Shown: positions 1 to 12,800 of the stretch, piece by piece | Layout: every line of letters begins with the position of its first letter | How positions within the stretch are numbered: position 1 is the stretch's first letter | Assembly: GCA_036583965.1 (NCBI GenBank) | Contig: JAZBQD010000030.1 | Coordinates: forward strand, 51,895,551 to 51,959,550 | DNA length: 64,000 nt | Direction: 5' to 3' | DNA from: Prunella strophiata | Taxonomy: Eukaryota > Chordata > Aves > Passeriformes > Prunellidae | Notes under the pieces: generated by a model | Told to the model about the DNA's origin: nothing | What the model saw: only the letters and a program-made list of their open reading frames with translations | Database searches by the model: none | Position numbers and translations under genes: made by a program

Positions 1-845
1 CTGGATCCCAACAGAGAGAGAACTGTCAGACGGAAAGTATTTTCAACAACACAAACAGGTACCTGTTCACATGTAAATATTCAGGTAATCATTGCAAAAT
101 AGGTATTCATTCCCATGCCTCATCACTGCAGAAAGTGGACCAGATTTTGTGCTTGTATTGATTAATTTAAATGACAAGGCCTCCTCATCATGCAATGCAC
201 ACCCTCTTTTTCTATAGAGCAGCATCATGTTAAGGGCACATGCGCATGAGTAAAATGAAATTCGCCTTCTTTATACCAAAACAAAGACCTCATCAAGCTT
301 AGCTTTAACACTAGTTTATTTCTGGCAAACTCTACAGACCTCTTGAACAGCATGATTGGATCAGGATAATAGCAACCAAACTAGGACCATTCTGAGTGAA
401 CTCTGCCAAAACTTCAGGGAACACATTTGTAGCACAAAACCAAGGCAGTTCTGTCCAGCTTCAAAGTACAGCAGAATTTAGAAACTGTAACAATCAAAAC
501 TCTCCTCTGGCCCGTCTATGAAAGGGACAGAGCAAAAGCAAGCCCCTCACCTCATGCAAAGCCTACAGCAACAAGCTAACAGCTTCTTCTTCCTACCCAC
601 ACCCCATATAAGCCCCTTTCATGGCCAGTCCCGTCAAAAAGAGAAATGCAACAAGCTTGTTAATATCTCTAACACCTGATCACATTCCCAAGTGGAGCAA
701 CTTTACTGTGATGTCTGTCCTTCTTGGACAGGACATACCTTGAACTGAGGCACAGCACATGGCTCCAATACAAATATGGACAAGCTAATAAGCATTTCCA
801 TTTTAAACATATAGCAATTTTTAAAGCAAAAGGGAAACACAATAC
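1..845 (-). other. RNASEH2B: RNASEH2B intron 6 (5' part)
   Basis: AT-rich intron sequence after the exon 6 donor at 845-844. I looked for exon 7, expected to begin in phase 0 with a Val-Asn-Gln-like start, and found no candidate with splice sites. No repeat recognised. Confidence 0.7.
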
Positions 846-3800
846 CTTTTTCTTTAACCACTTCAGTGTCTTCTCTTGGCTGTATTTGTGGAATTTCTGA
901 CTGCCAATCTCTGAGAAAAAACAAGTAAGGGAAAAAAGTCATGTCTGGTTTGGATTGCATTTTCAATACCTTTAAAATCTTTTAACTTGTAGACAGAATA
1001 TAAAAGTTAATTTGCATCTTGCACATGTTTGATATCAGGGCAATAAGTTTAAAAAATATTGTAAGAAAAAAAAATAAACAGGCTGAGCTGATATGAACAA
1101 GTCTGGACAATCTGACAGTTCTTTAATTAGGACCCAATCCAGCAAAGCACAGATTTTATTTATTTATGTGTAATCTTGGGTTCTCTTACTCACCAAGACT
1201 CTTCTCAAGCCCTTGTAGTTTCACTTCACCTTCACTGCCCTGTGTGACCAGACTGGTGATTTTAACTACATAGCTCATAACACAAAATGTTGGTTCCACA
1301 ATTTTCTTTTTTCCTTTTTTTTTAAACAACAGATTTTCTTAAATTCTTATGTACTGAATTCCAGCACCTAGTAAGGGACCAGGACAGAGAGTTGGTTACT
1401 GAAGCTAAACCATCCACCTCTTCAAGAAACCCTTTCCCTATCAGTTATCCTCTTTCATGTCAGTGACTAAAGCAGAATTTTTACTTCTATCCCCTTTTAC
1501 ATAATTCAATATAATGTTAAAAGAAAATACAGAATCCAAAATAGTGAAACTCACTCCTTGTGGGAGGAAAGTACATGATTCACTCATGATTTATGGAGCA
1601 ACACAAATTAACTTGATGATATAAGAATTCTGGAGAGTGCTTCCCCTGCAATAACGAGGGCATCATGAACACTTGCTATTCACATGTGATCTGGAGACAC
1701 ATGAGTTCAAAACAGTCCAGGCAAAAGAGAAAATTACGAAGGCTCAGGGAAATTTCAGTCTAAAAATTCAGAAAGCTACAGCTGGGAAATGGAATCAGAT
1801 GCCTAATAAGATTTCACAGGAGATTTTGGAGCTTGCTGCTTCAGTCTTTTTCTTTAACAGGTATTTCAGTAAGTTTTGATCTTCTGTATACCATTCCCAT
1901 AAATACCTACATCTGTTTCATGTCATTTACTGATACAGTGTCATATTCCAACACTCATTTCATGGATTTTCCTTCTCCCCTGGCAAACAACAACATATTA
2001 TTTATGATTCCTTCAGCATTTCCTTCTTTGGGGTTTATCTTGGCTCTTCCAAATTGCACACAAACAGTGAACTATTATGAGCTCTTTCTGTATGCATGGC
2101 AGGGGGTAATGCAGAGGTCAAGGAAAGCTGTTTGCAAGATAAAAGTTTAAATCTGTCTCAACAGTTGTATAACAGCAAAATACAAAAATTCTTCAGAGCA
2201 AAAATGAAAAATACACTAATGTACACTTTGCTTAATGATGAGCTGCAGGTAAAACAATTAGCTGTGACATTGTTGGCTGCAGGTTTTAGGACTTAGAAGC
2301 TTCTAAATGTCTCTGAAAGAAAAGAAGCAGAAAATGGAGAAACTCTCTGGATACTTGAACCTGCTTCTCAAAGGGCCAACATGGTTTGGGTTCAAGCACA
2401 GTGAGTACAATTCATGGACTCCTCTCTTATCTAAGAAAGTTCGAGGAAGGGACATCCTCTGGGCACCATCCCCCAACCCATGCTGAAAAGTAATTCTAGT
2501 CTGGATTCCCAGGCAGACTCCCCCACAACAGCATGATTCAGAGTGACTCAGGGAAAGGAAATGCAGAACTGTGAAGCCATTTTCATTAAAACATGTGAAA
2601 AATAATTACACCAAACCCTTCAGAGATCACTTTGTTTGAAAATATTTTGTGTGCTTGACAGTTTTGACTATTAAACCCTAGAAACTGACAATATTCGAGA
2701 CCTCTGAAGAATTAAAGTGAGTTATGAAAGTCACAAACTGCTGACAAAAGGATTCAATATTGGAACGTGGATTTAACATGTGATGCACATTTGATATTGG
2801 TGAGAGTTAGTGACTACGTTTGATAATATGAGTATATATTGGAAAGCCTTTTGTTCCCTAATGTGTCTGGTGCCTATAAAACTGGTCTGAGACATCTGGA
2901 AAGATTGGGTTTGAGAAATACAGATGGAATATAAGTGGTTCTACAATTAAATAATATGTTCAGTGATCGGGTAATCGCTATGTAGACTTGGAAGTTTCCC
3001 TGATGTATTGTTGAGCAAACTGCCTAAAGCACATTTTTAAATCCATTTTCTCAGTGTTTTCCATAACTCTGAAACTTATAGGGCCCCTTTTTTCCTATCT
3101 CCTGGGAATACAAGCTTGGCAATATTATTTAGTTCTTCTAATCAGGTAAGTTTTCTTGGCTCTTCATGTTAATCACATCAGACAAGATCATAGTGCAGCT
3201 TTTGCCTTGCAAAATGAAACAAAGAGTAACACTCTAGAACTGGAATTCATAACCCTTTCTTAAACCTTCTCTACTGTACATTCAATCCAATGTCAGAATT
3301 TATTAGCAAACAACTTGCCTCACCCAGACTTAGTGAGCTGCAACACACCCTTTCCACAACTACTAAAGCATGTAATTCAGAATTTAATTCAACTAAATGA
3401 ATTTTCAGTGCCCCTCAAGAATGAGGCCAGGGAAGGTGGATTTTCTGCTAATTCAGTAAGTGTAAACTGTGAGTGCTCTGGGGTAAGAATTTCTTAGACA
3501 GATGTTAAAAGTCTTAAGACTAAATGAAGAGTGAAATAATTATGTTGTTAAGTTCTGTCAAGCAGAACGGAGCTGCAGAAGCCTTAATGCAACTGGTATT
3601 TCTTGCCCTAATGCTCTACTTCTAAAATGAGAAAGGCTACAAAGTGGACAACAGGTCTTAAGAGCCAGAAAAGAGTGAGTACCTGAAGTCATAATGCTGG
3701 TATTTTTTACAAGCAATAAAAGACATGAGAATATGAAACACATAGAAGTGGATTAAATGGAAAGGTGATGTGTGCATGACAGGCAAGCAAGTGCCAATGG

Positions 3801-6800
3801 GTTTGTTGCATAACAGTCCTCTTGGTGTTCTAAAAAAAGAAAGAAATCCTAAGAACAAGCCCCACTGTAACCCAATCCAAACCTGAACAAGAAAAGAAGT
3901 AGCATGTACATGCAGGTACATGCCTGGGAAAATCCAAGAACATCACATAAAGCTGATGTGTGCGTTTGTGTGTACAGCTTTTATGACAAAAGCATTGTTG
4001 ACCTCACATTTCAAAACAAAACCCGGGAAGTGAACACACCTTAACAGCTAATACAGTTTGTTGACATAATGACACAAACTTATAGGTGTATATAGTACAT
4101 TACTTAAAATGGAAAAAAACCAAGCAGTGAAGCATCTTCACTACTCTCTAACAGAATACAGTTTATGAAAGGCTCCCAAATGGATAACAACTGCAAATAC
4201 AGTATCAGAATGGATACAGAAGTTAGACCAAAACACAAGATCCTGTCTATAGCAAACACTTTCTTTAAAAGTTTTGTTTTGGGAACATAAATACTGCCCA
4301 AAGGCTGTACTGTTGTTTGGAGAAGTGCCCCTTCAAAAAAATAATCCAGACCTTGTCTTAAGCTCCTATGCAGACTCAAGTATGAGCCAAAAGGATGTGA
4401 CTCCATTTTTCCCCTTCTGAAATGGGCAACCAATCTGACCTCCATTATGATAATGTGATCTCCTTAGTGGATGAGGGAAAGGCTGTGGAAGTTGTCTGTC
4501 TAGACTTCTGGAAAGCATTTGACACTGTCCCTCACAGCACTGTCCTACAGAAGCTGGCAGCTCATGGCTTGGACAGGTACATTCTGCACCGGGTAAAAAC
4601 CAGTCTGAATGGCCAGGCCCAGAGAACTGTGTTACATCCAGCTGGCAGCCAGCCACTAGTGACCCCAGGGCCAATTCTTTATCTAATATCTTTATCAATG
4701 GTCTGTAAGGGGGGATTGAGTGCATCCTCAGTCAGTTCACAGATGACAGCAAGTTGGGCAGTAGTGTTGATCTGCTGCAGGGTAGGAAGGCTCTGCAGAG
4801 GGATCTGGAAATGCTGGATTGATGAGCTGAGACCCAATGGCACGAGGCACAACATGGACAAAAGCAAGGTCCTGCACTTGGGTCAACAAACAACAAACCT
4901 CTGCAGCACTACAGGCTGGGGGCAGAGTGGCTGAAAAGCTGCTCAGTAGAAAGGATCTGGAGGTGCTGGTCAACAGTGGCTGTACATGAGCCAGAGTGTG
5001 CCCAGGGGGCCAAGAAGGCCAATGCACCCTGGCCTGTATCAGGTATAGTGTGGCCAGCAGGACCAGGAGAGCGATTGTCCCCATCAGCAGTGATGAGGCC
5101 ACACCTCGAGTTCGGGGCCCCTCACTTCAAGAAGGACATTGGGTGCTGGAGTGTGTCCAGAGAAGGGCAGTGGAGCTGGTTAAAGGGTCTGGAGCACAAG
5201 TCTGGTGAGGAGCAGCTGAAGATGCTGGGGGTGTTTACTCTCAATGAGGCTCACGGGGGACGTTATTGCTCTCTACACCTAACAGAAACAGAAAGGAGTT
5301 GCACTGAAGTGGGGAGTGGTCTCTTCTGCCATGTCTCAAGTGAAAGGACAAAAGGAAACGGCCTAAAGTTGCACCAGGAGATCTTCATATTAGATATTAG
5401 AAAAATATGTTCACTGAAAGTATGGTCAGGCCTTGGAATAAAGTGCCCAGGTCAGTGGTGGAATCACAGTCTCTGGAAGTGTTCAAGAGGAGTCTGGATG
5501 TGGCACTTGGAAATAAGGTTCAGGAGTGATTATGATAGTGCTAGGTTGACACTTGGACTAGACCATCTTGAAGGTTTCATCCAACCTTGATGATTGTGTC
5601 ATTCTGCACACAGAAGTTTAACAGCTCTTTTCTCACCCTGGCTACTTATCTCATGTTAGACAAGTTGCAGGGCACAGCAATTGCCTGAAAGCCTAAAAAT
5701 ACTTTTTAATGGAAATACTTGTCACTTCATGAGAAGGCAAAAGGCGTTTTGCATTTCAGATGCACCTGTCCTAAAGAAGCCTTCTCAAAAGACAGAACTC
5801 ACCCAAAGCAAAAGATTGTTCGGTCCAAATAATACAAAATGTAACTGGATGTTCTTTTGGAAATGCAGGAGGAATAGTAATATTACATGGTTAAAGAAGT
5901 ACATAACTCCAACTACCCCAGTCCCAAACAGAATGTGACAACAGCCTTGCTACCTAGATTTTCTGCTCCCTTGTGAAAGTGAGCATTTTCAACAGAAATA
6001 TGGCCTGCCCTGAAGCTCAAATGCAACTTCCCTACCTTACTGCACATGCACCATATCAAGCCCAAAATACTTCAACTTGTTCACCTAAATTAACTTACAC
6101 CTTCTGCCCCCCACAAACACCTCAATGTTCTATACAGCTAGGAGGAGGTCTGATCTTTTACTTAGCAGACCTTATTTTTTTCATCACCTTTCCTTAGCTA
6201 CTTCTCAATTATCTGTAGATCATCAAAATATTTCTTCTTATATATATACATCAATGATAAGGGTCAGCTTGTTTTGTGAAAGCAAATTCCTAATGTTTTT
6301 AGTTTTCAATCTATCTTTTAACTTTAACCTCAACTCCTTGGACAAGCTCTAGTGTATAAGAATCAGACAGCTTAGTAGTTTTGCACTTGGTGGTGCAAAA
6401 GATTCCTGTACATTCTCCTGTAGATCCCCATGTGCATGTTGGGAAATTTCCATTCCCTATCAGGGAGTTAGCAAGCCTAAGCAGAATGTTATTTAAAGGA
6501 CTGAAAATAAAAACTGAGGTCTTGCACATTTTGCATATCTGCAAACCTGCAAAAATAATGTCATGCTCCTGTCCCCTCCCTAGAAAGCATATATTGTCTC
6601 AAATAAAATGAAAGCCCTCACACCAAAGGGAATTCTGAGTAAAGATTGAGGAAACTATGTACAGAATTGAAAGCTTGCTAACTTTTTCCATTTGAGTTTT
6701 CTCTCTCATATATTTATGCATCCCAATCAATTTTTGTATTTTAAAACAATTAACTCTTTAAGCTTAAACCCAAAACACTAAATTATGCAAAGCTGTAAAA

Positions 6801-9800
6801 TTTGTGTTCTCCTTTCTCAGCAACATATTAATTCTTCTCCAGCTTTTTCCTACTTATTTTTCAATGGTTTGTGACAAAGGATGACAAAAAGTAAAATGGA
6901 TCACTTCCATGTCAGATGATCCTATACTAAATAAAGAATTTAGAGAGATGTAAAATTCTGATCCAAGTCAAAGAGACTTCACAACATATACAACAATGTC
7001 AAGAAGCCAGCTCTGATTGGTTTATCATTTGTATGACACCTAGCAACAAGACTGCATGAGCTTTTCAGAGTTGCAGCAGATAATCTGAGATCCATATATT
7101 TCTATTCACAAGACTGCAATGACAAGCTCTAAGCCTAAGCTTCTGTTTTTAAAGCACAGCTGTGTCCAGAACTTCAATTGTTTGGTAAAGCAAAAAACAT
7201 TATTTAAATCTATCTTGTAATGAGGTGACAACAACAAATTGAGTCTTTTTTTTTTTTTTGTCCTCCCTCCCTCCCTACCCCTTTTTTTCACCTTTTTCTT
7301 CTGCTACGTGCTGTATGTACTGTTTAACATCTGCACACTTCAGCAGCAATGGGCAGCTAGGGTATTCTGAGTCTAGCACAACTTGATCAAGTGGCTGGAA
7401 CTTTCCTTGCTGCTGAAAATACATCAAAGGGATTACAAAAGCATTACTAAAATATTAAGACACATATATACACACTACACATATGTATATAAATATATAT
7501 GCATGCAATGGCCATAGCTTTAAAATAAAGGATTTAAAGAAGATCGTATTTTGAACGGTAACACATGACACACTCAGAAACTGATTACAAAGCAAGCTAT
7601 AAATATTTATTTCAGACCAGTAAATACCTGCAAAATGCTGAACTCTTCAAACACTGCACTTAAAAGGCCAAATTTAAAACAACACGGGGAGAAACTAATG
7701 TGAAGTACAGCGGGACTTTTTGGAAGATGACATAAGACACAGTAGTCAGTGTGTGCCAATAGTGTTTTAGACCAAAACCTGTTGGATTAAACCCAGTGTC
7801 ATAACTTCCATTCAAATTTTGCTTTTCCTTCCACAAAGATAAATCTCAAAGGAGCAGGGCAGCTTCTGGAACACAATATTAACCTTTCACCTCTGCAAAG
7901 TCAATTCCAGTTTGGCCAGAGTAGGGATATAAAGTGATTTTGGCACAACTTAAATAGCCCCACACATGACAGAACCATCAAACAAATTTTGCCATTGCCA
8001 AACAATGCATAATCATTCAGCATGGTTTGGCACAACTGGCAACCTTCCCTTTGGAAAGATCCTTTAGTGCATCAGCATAAAGACTCTGTGAACTTCTCGT
8101 GCTTAGAGAGTGCATGGTCTCTGCAGCCAAGGCTGAACTCATTATACTGGTCAGCATGAAAAAACCCACTTGGGGTACACTGCTTTCATTATTCATTAAT
8201 TCTCTTGCTAGACACTCAGAGGCTTAATAAAAGTAACCATCTATTGTTAAATCACAATAAAAACAAGGAAAAAAATCCCAAACAAACACACAAAAAGCAG
8301 AACCAATAAAGTATTTAGAGGGTTTCTTCTCCTTAAAAGGGAAAAGACACAATAATTGTGGCAAAAAGAATTTAGGAGACACAAAAATAAAACTGCAATA
8401 AGCTCTTTCTTATACATAACTGACCTGCTTGTGTCCCAAAGCAAGACAGCTGCATTTACATCATGCATGGGCACAGAGCCTAAGCCAAGAAAGGTGCTGT
8501 ATAGGAGATGGCTCTGCTCAGAGACACACCAAGCAATCCTGCATCACACTAGCAAAATCAAAGGACAGTACAAAGGCTGATTCTGTAATATCCAGTGATA
8601 TCCATTAGTTCAAGCTGGAAGTGACTGTGCTGCATTCAGGCTAACCTTGCCACAAGACTGTAGAATACACTAACTTAGGCAAGGTGCTGCAGGAAAGCAT
8701 GTGCCCTTTTTTAGGACTCACAACAGCTCTATGCATTTATGTGGCATCATGCTTAGCCTAGAAAACCAGAAAACCTAGAAAACAATGTACCAAAAAAGTG
8801 AAGGGCACCACAGAACTCTTCCTATCCACAAAAACAGCAGCAGTAGCTGTCCTTTACTCAGGGCTACCTCAACACCCCTCCACATAAAGAGAGGAGATTT
8901 ACTACTTCCCTAATTTAAGTTTGGTATAAAGCTTTCAAAGGAATGATGAATTCAGAGTGCAGTGCCCAGGGAACAAGCTGAATTACTTGTGGAATGACCT
9001 CTTCTGATGGACCAGCCTGACCACTGAAATACAGAATACATCTGCACACCCTATACCTTAAATAATTAAAACATCATTACGGAGCAGTAAGTTACTATTA
9101 CAAAGGTATAGGAAGACTTTATATCTTCACCATAAATAATTTGTTCTCCTGCATTCTTCACTTGCAATCTAAAACAGAAAATAACAAGCAACCTTGCAAA
9201 AATTCTTTTAGAGCAAAAACTCTTAGGATGCATAAAGTGAAACCACTGCCTCCACAAAACAAAACAAACAAGCAAAAAACAACAACAAAAAAATTCAACA
9301 TTTCGATTTTATTTTGTGCCCCTCTTTTCAAAGGCTACTTATTAAAAAAATCAGTAAATTTGCTGATGACTTTTTGATATATTTGAGATAATTAAGTGAG
9401 GTTTCGCCACACCCACAAAAAATCAATGAAGTAATTTTTTAATTACCCAGCTTTTGGATACTTGATCATCCCATTGCTGTTCTATGATATGGCATCTCTA
9501 CAAATGTTGTTGTTTCCTTTCAAGTTCAAACTGCCACAGAAGTGTTTCTTCTTCCTCCTCCATAGCATCTAAATTTTTATTTCTTTTTCCCTTCTTTCCC
9601 AATATAACCATTTTACTGATGCCTTGGAAAGGGCACTAGCTTGTTTTGATCTGATGACATGTCAGCATTTTAAATTCAGTCGTTCTGGGACAGGCTCTCA
9701 CAAAAAGACAAAAGAGATTCTCTTCTTTTAAAGAAGAAGGTGATTAGTGCTTGTTGAGATTGAAAGCTGACTCTTGCAACATAATTTACCAACCAAAAAA

Positions 9801-12800
9801 CTTGATGGAAACAAAAATACTTCTAGGTATTAAGATAATACTGCTTTAAAAGCAAATTAAATTTCCATTATTATGGAAGCCACTCTTTGTAAAATTAACA
9901 TAACTTCTGAAGAACTGAAGTCAGAAATAATGTTTTCTCCTGAGAATTCCAGAGGAAAAAAAATAAAGCAGGCTTACCTCTTTGTCTGCCTTTATGAGGT
10001 AGTAAAGTATCAGAAATAAGGGGTCCATTGGTGTAACAAACAGCAGGCGCCCATCTAGGTGACAGATATGCAAAAGTAAGCTTCTACAATATATTGACTT
10101 TTTGGGGCTTTAGGATATTTTTTAGGAGTGTGAACAACATTTTTTTTAATGTTGAGTACATCAACATTAAAAGAGTAAGTATCCCAATATTTTAATAAAA
10201 CAAACAGAAAAATAGTATTTGTAATTTCATATTAAAAATACAGAGATAACTCAATTCTCTACCAAACCAAAGCACAAACTCCACTTCAGGACTTCTGCTT
10301 CATGTATTCTGAGTTTTGCCCTTTTTCTGGACTGTATTAAAACCAGAAAAATTGAAGCTGCCCTCTATTGGCAGATTTGGGGGCAACAGAAATTGGACTG
10401 GTATACCAGAGATATTCAGCAATACTCCACCTCCAACACTGGGCAAGGTAACACTGTGCTGGCAGGAGAGACAGGCAGGAAAAGAAAGAATTTCAAGGAC
10501 CAGTTAAGTGACAGCTGCCTTAATCTGTAAAGGGAGAATCTGATGCAGTCTCCTAATGGAACAAAATAAACTTAGATCAGAAAACATGGCTCAATGTGTT
10601 GCATTCAAGGTTACACACAGAGGAAGAACTTGGTCTCCCATTGAAACAGACACCTCTGCCCATCTGGAGTTCATTGCAGGACAATGGCTTAGTCAGGCCT
10701 TTTGTACAACTGCAGATAATTGGAAACAATGTAACATCAAGGAAATTCACTAATGAGACCAAAAAAATTGATGACAATTTGACAGTAATTAGCAAACCAA
10801 AAGCAAATAAATGCAATTTTTTTTTTTTTGTTTTAAATCACATGATTAAGATAATTAAGGAAAAGGAAATCCCATTTTGATAGCCCCTAAAACTAACAAA
10901 AGATCATGTGGGAAGAATGTGTTTTGGGCAAAGCTGATATCCAACCTACCATGTGTATTACCAACATAATGCTCAGTAAGAGGCAAAGCAAGCATCAGGA
11001 CTACTTACAAACACGAAAGCTTTGATTTTGAAATTGGAAGGGAAAAGACCCACTAGCCACTTTCTAAAAGCTTCCATTTAAATGCTTTCCACCCAACCTC
11101 CAGGAAGAGTTATTTTTGTTTGTTCTAAAGATTCAGACTCACTAGAGGTGTATAAAGACCTCTGCCCTTCTCTGCAGATAACCAGATAATTTGTTTTAAC
11201 TGCAAACACACAGATTTTTTTTTGCATTGTTCTTCTCCTGACCCTTTCAGAGATACAGCAGCCCTAACATTCAGGAACAATTTTTCCACTGTATTTTTTA
11301 AAGAAAACTGAGGGCATGATTTCTTAAGGCAACTGTTTCCCAAGGGGCAAAATAAAGGTTAGAAAGGGAGAGAGAGAATACAATGTGGACATAATTGGGA
11401 GCAGGGAGCAGACCCAGTCTGTTGGCTCACCCCCAAGACAGAGCAAGGAAAAGCTCAGAGACATACTTGCACTGCTTTATGTGCCTGCAGAGGATGTTTA
11501 AAAGTTAGCAACTTTGGGATAATGCTGTTAAAGAAGGCATATGTCTGGAAGGGTTGCTTTTATTTATTACTATAAATGGACTTACTCTAATGAAAAGGAA
11601 TAAAACAAATATACCTTAATCTTCTGAATTAATACTTATGGACATGCTGGTTTGTGGACATGCTGGCAGAGAAACACTGCTACAATAACATCCTTACTGA
11701 AAATGGATTGTGAAAGCCGTCACAAGCAAGTTACACAAGTTTCCTCCTGATTTCAGAAAAGTGAGCAGGATCAGAGAATGTCCAGGACAGTATAGATCAG
11801 CTCCCTTCAGAGAGAACACTGAAACAGCAGCTTCAGACCTCTCCTGAGAACCCAGCACTTAGGCTGGGGACTATAAAGGCAATTTAAAGAACACAAGACC
11901 ATCCATTCCAGTGCTTGGAGCTCTAACACACCACTTTGCTTGGCTAGCTAAGGCCTCTTCCAGCCCATCTCTTTTCTTTCCCACAGGATAATACATATTA
12001 ACTTACACAGAGGACTTGCTGGTGTGATTGACAAGGAAAGCTAACTATTTTATGGCACTTCAGTTTAAACACAATTGAATTACTTACCCCTCCTTTCCCC
12101 TTCAAGAGATGACAAATGAACATCTGTCTAATTGAGGCTGCCAAAGGCAACCTTTTAAAGAGAAATGACAAAGCCCCCAGCCCTGGTTAAATCCATATGG
12201 CAAATGAGTCTATCAGAAGGTGGGGATATGATGCACCATGTCTCAAACAACTAGGAAAAACACCTGTAAATTTACTAGAAGAAACAGGGAAAGTCTGTGT
12301 ACAAACATTATTTAAAGATGGGGGAAAGACATGTTATCCAACTCACCCTGTTGAACAGCCTGACCTATAAACCAGGAACGACATTCCTCGTGAAAAGCTT
12401 TTACTTCAAACAGCTGCTGTGCACCACTATTGAATAAGTAAAGGGTTGCTTCCCCTGTTGAAAAGAAATCTGGTTTGTGTTTGTAAGCTTTCAGAAAAAT
12501 CAAAAGAATACCCAATATGTTTGAAGAATGTGCCTTATATACATACAGACACACAAACATACACACAGTCTACATAAACTCACTACAAAGAGAGCTCAGA
12601 CAAAAAACACTATTATATACAGATGTTCATTTACCAGCTCTATAAACGAAACTGAATTTGAATCAATAAATAAGATGTGTGAATAGTTCATCTTACAACA
12701 CAAAGCCTTTGATCCAAACCCAAATCAAAATCACTCAAGAAATCAGCTTTCTTCTGCAGTGAAGAGGGAAGGTAGAAAACAAGAGAATTCCCTCTCCTTC

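Larger units (their letters stand above)
911..7291 (-). other. RNASEH2B: RNASEH2B intron 5
   Basis: This 6.4-kb AT-rich intron contains an antisense CR1 copy at about 4422-5612 and a purine-rich, G-quadruplex-like run just after its donor. Elsewhere I see no exon that fits the reading frame. A 46-bp segment at 1192-1237 has exon-like edges but would introduce a stop. Confidence 0.8.

Noticed and set aside
703..966. Minus-strand frame containing [21 protein letters not shown] as the exon coding frame
   Set aside because: It overlaps RNASEH2B exon 6, but the homologous frame ([17 protein letters not shown]) is a different one and is the only frame that joins exon 5 in phase.
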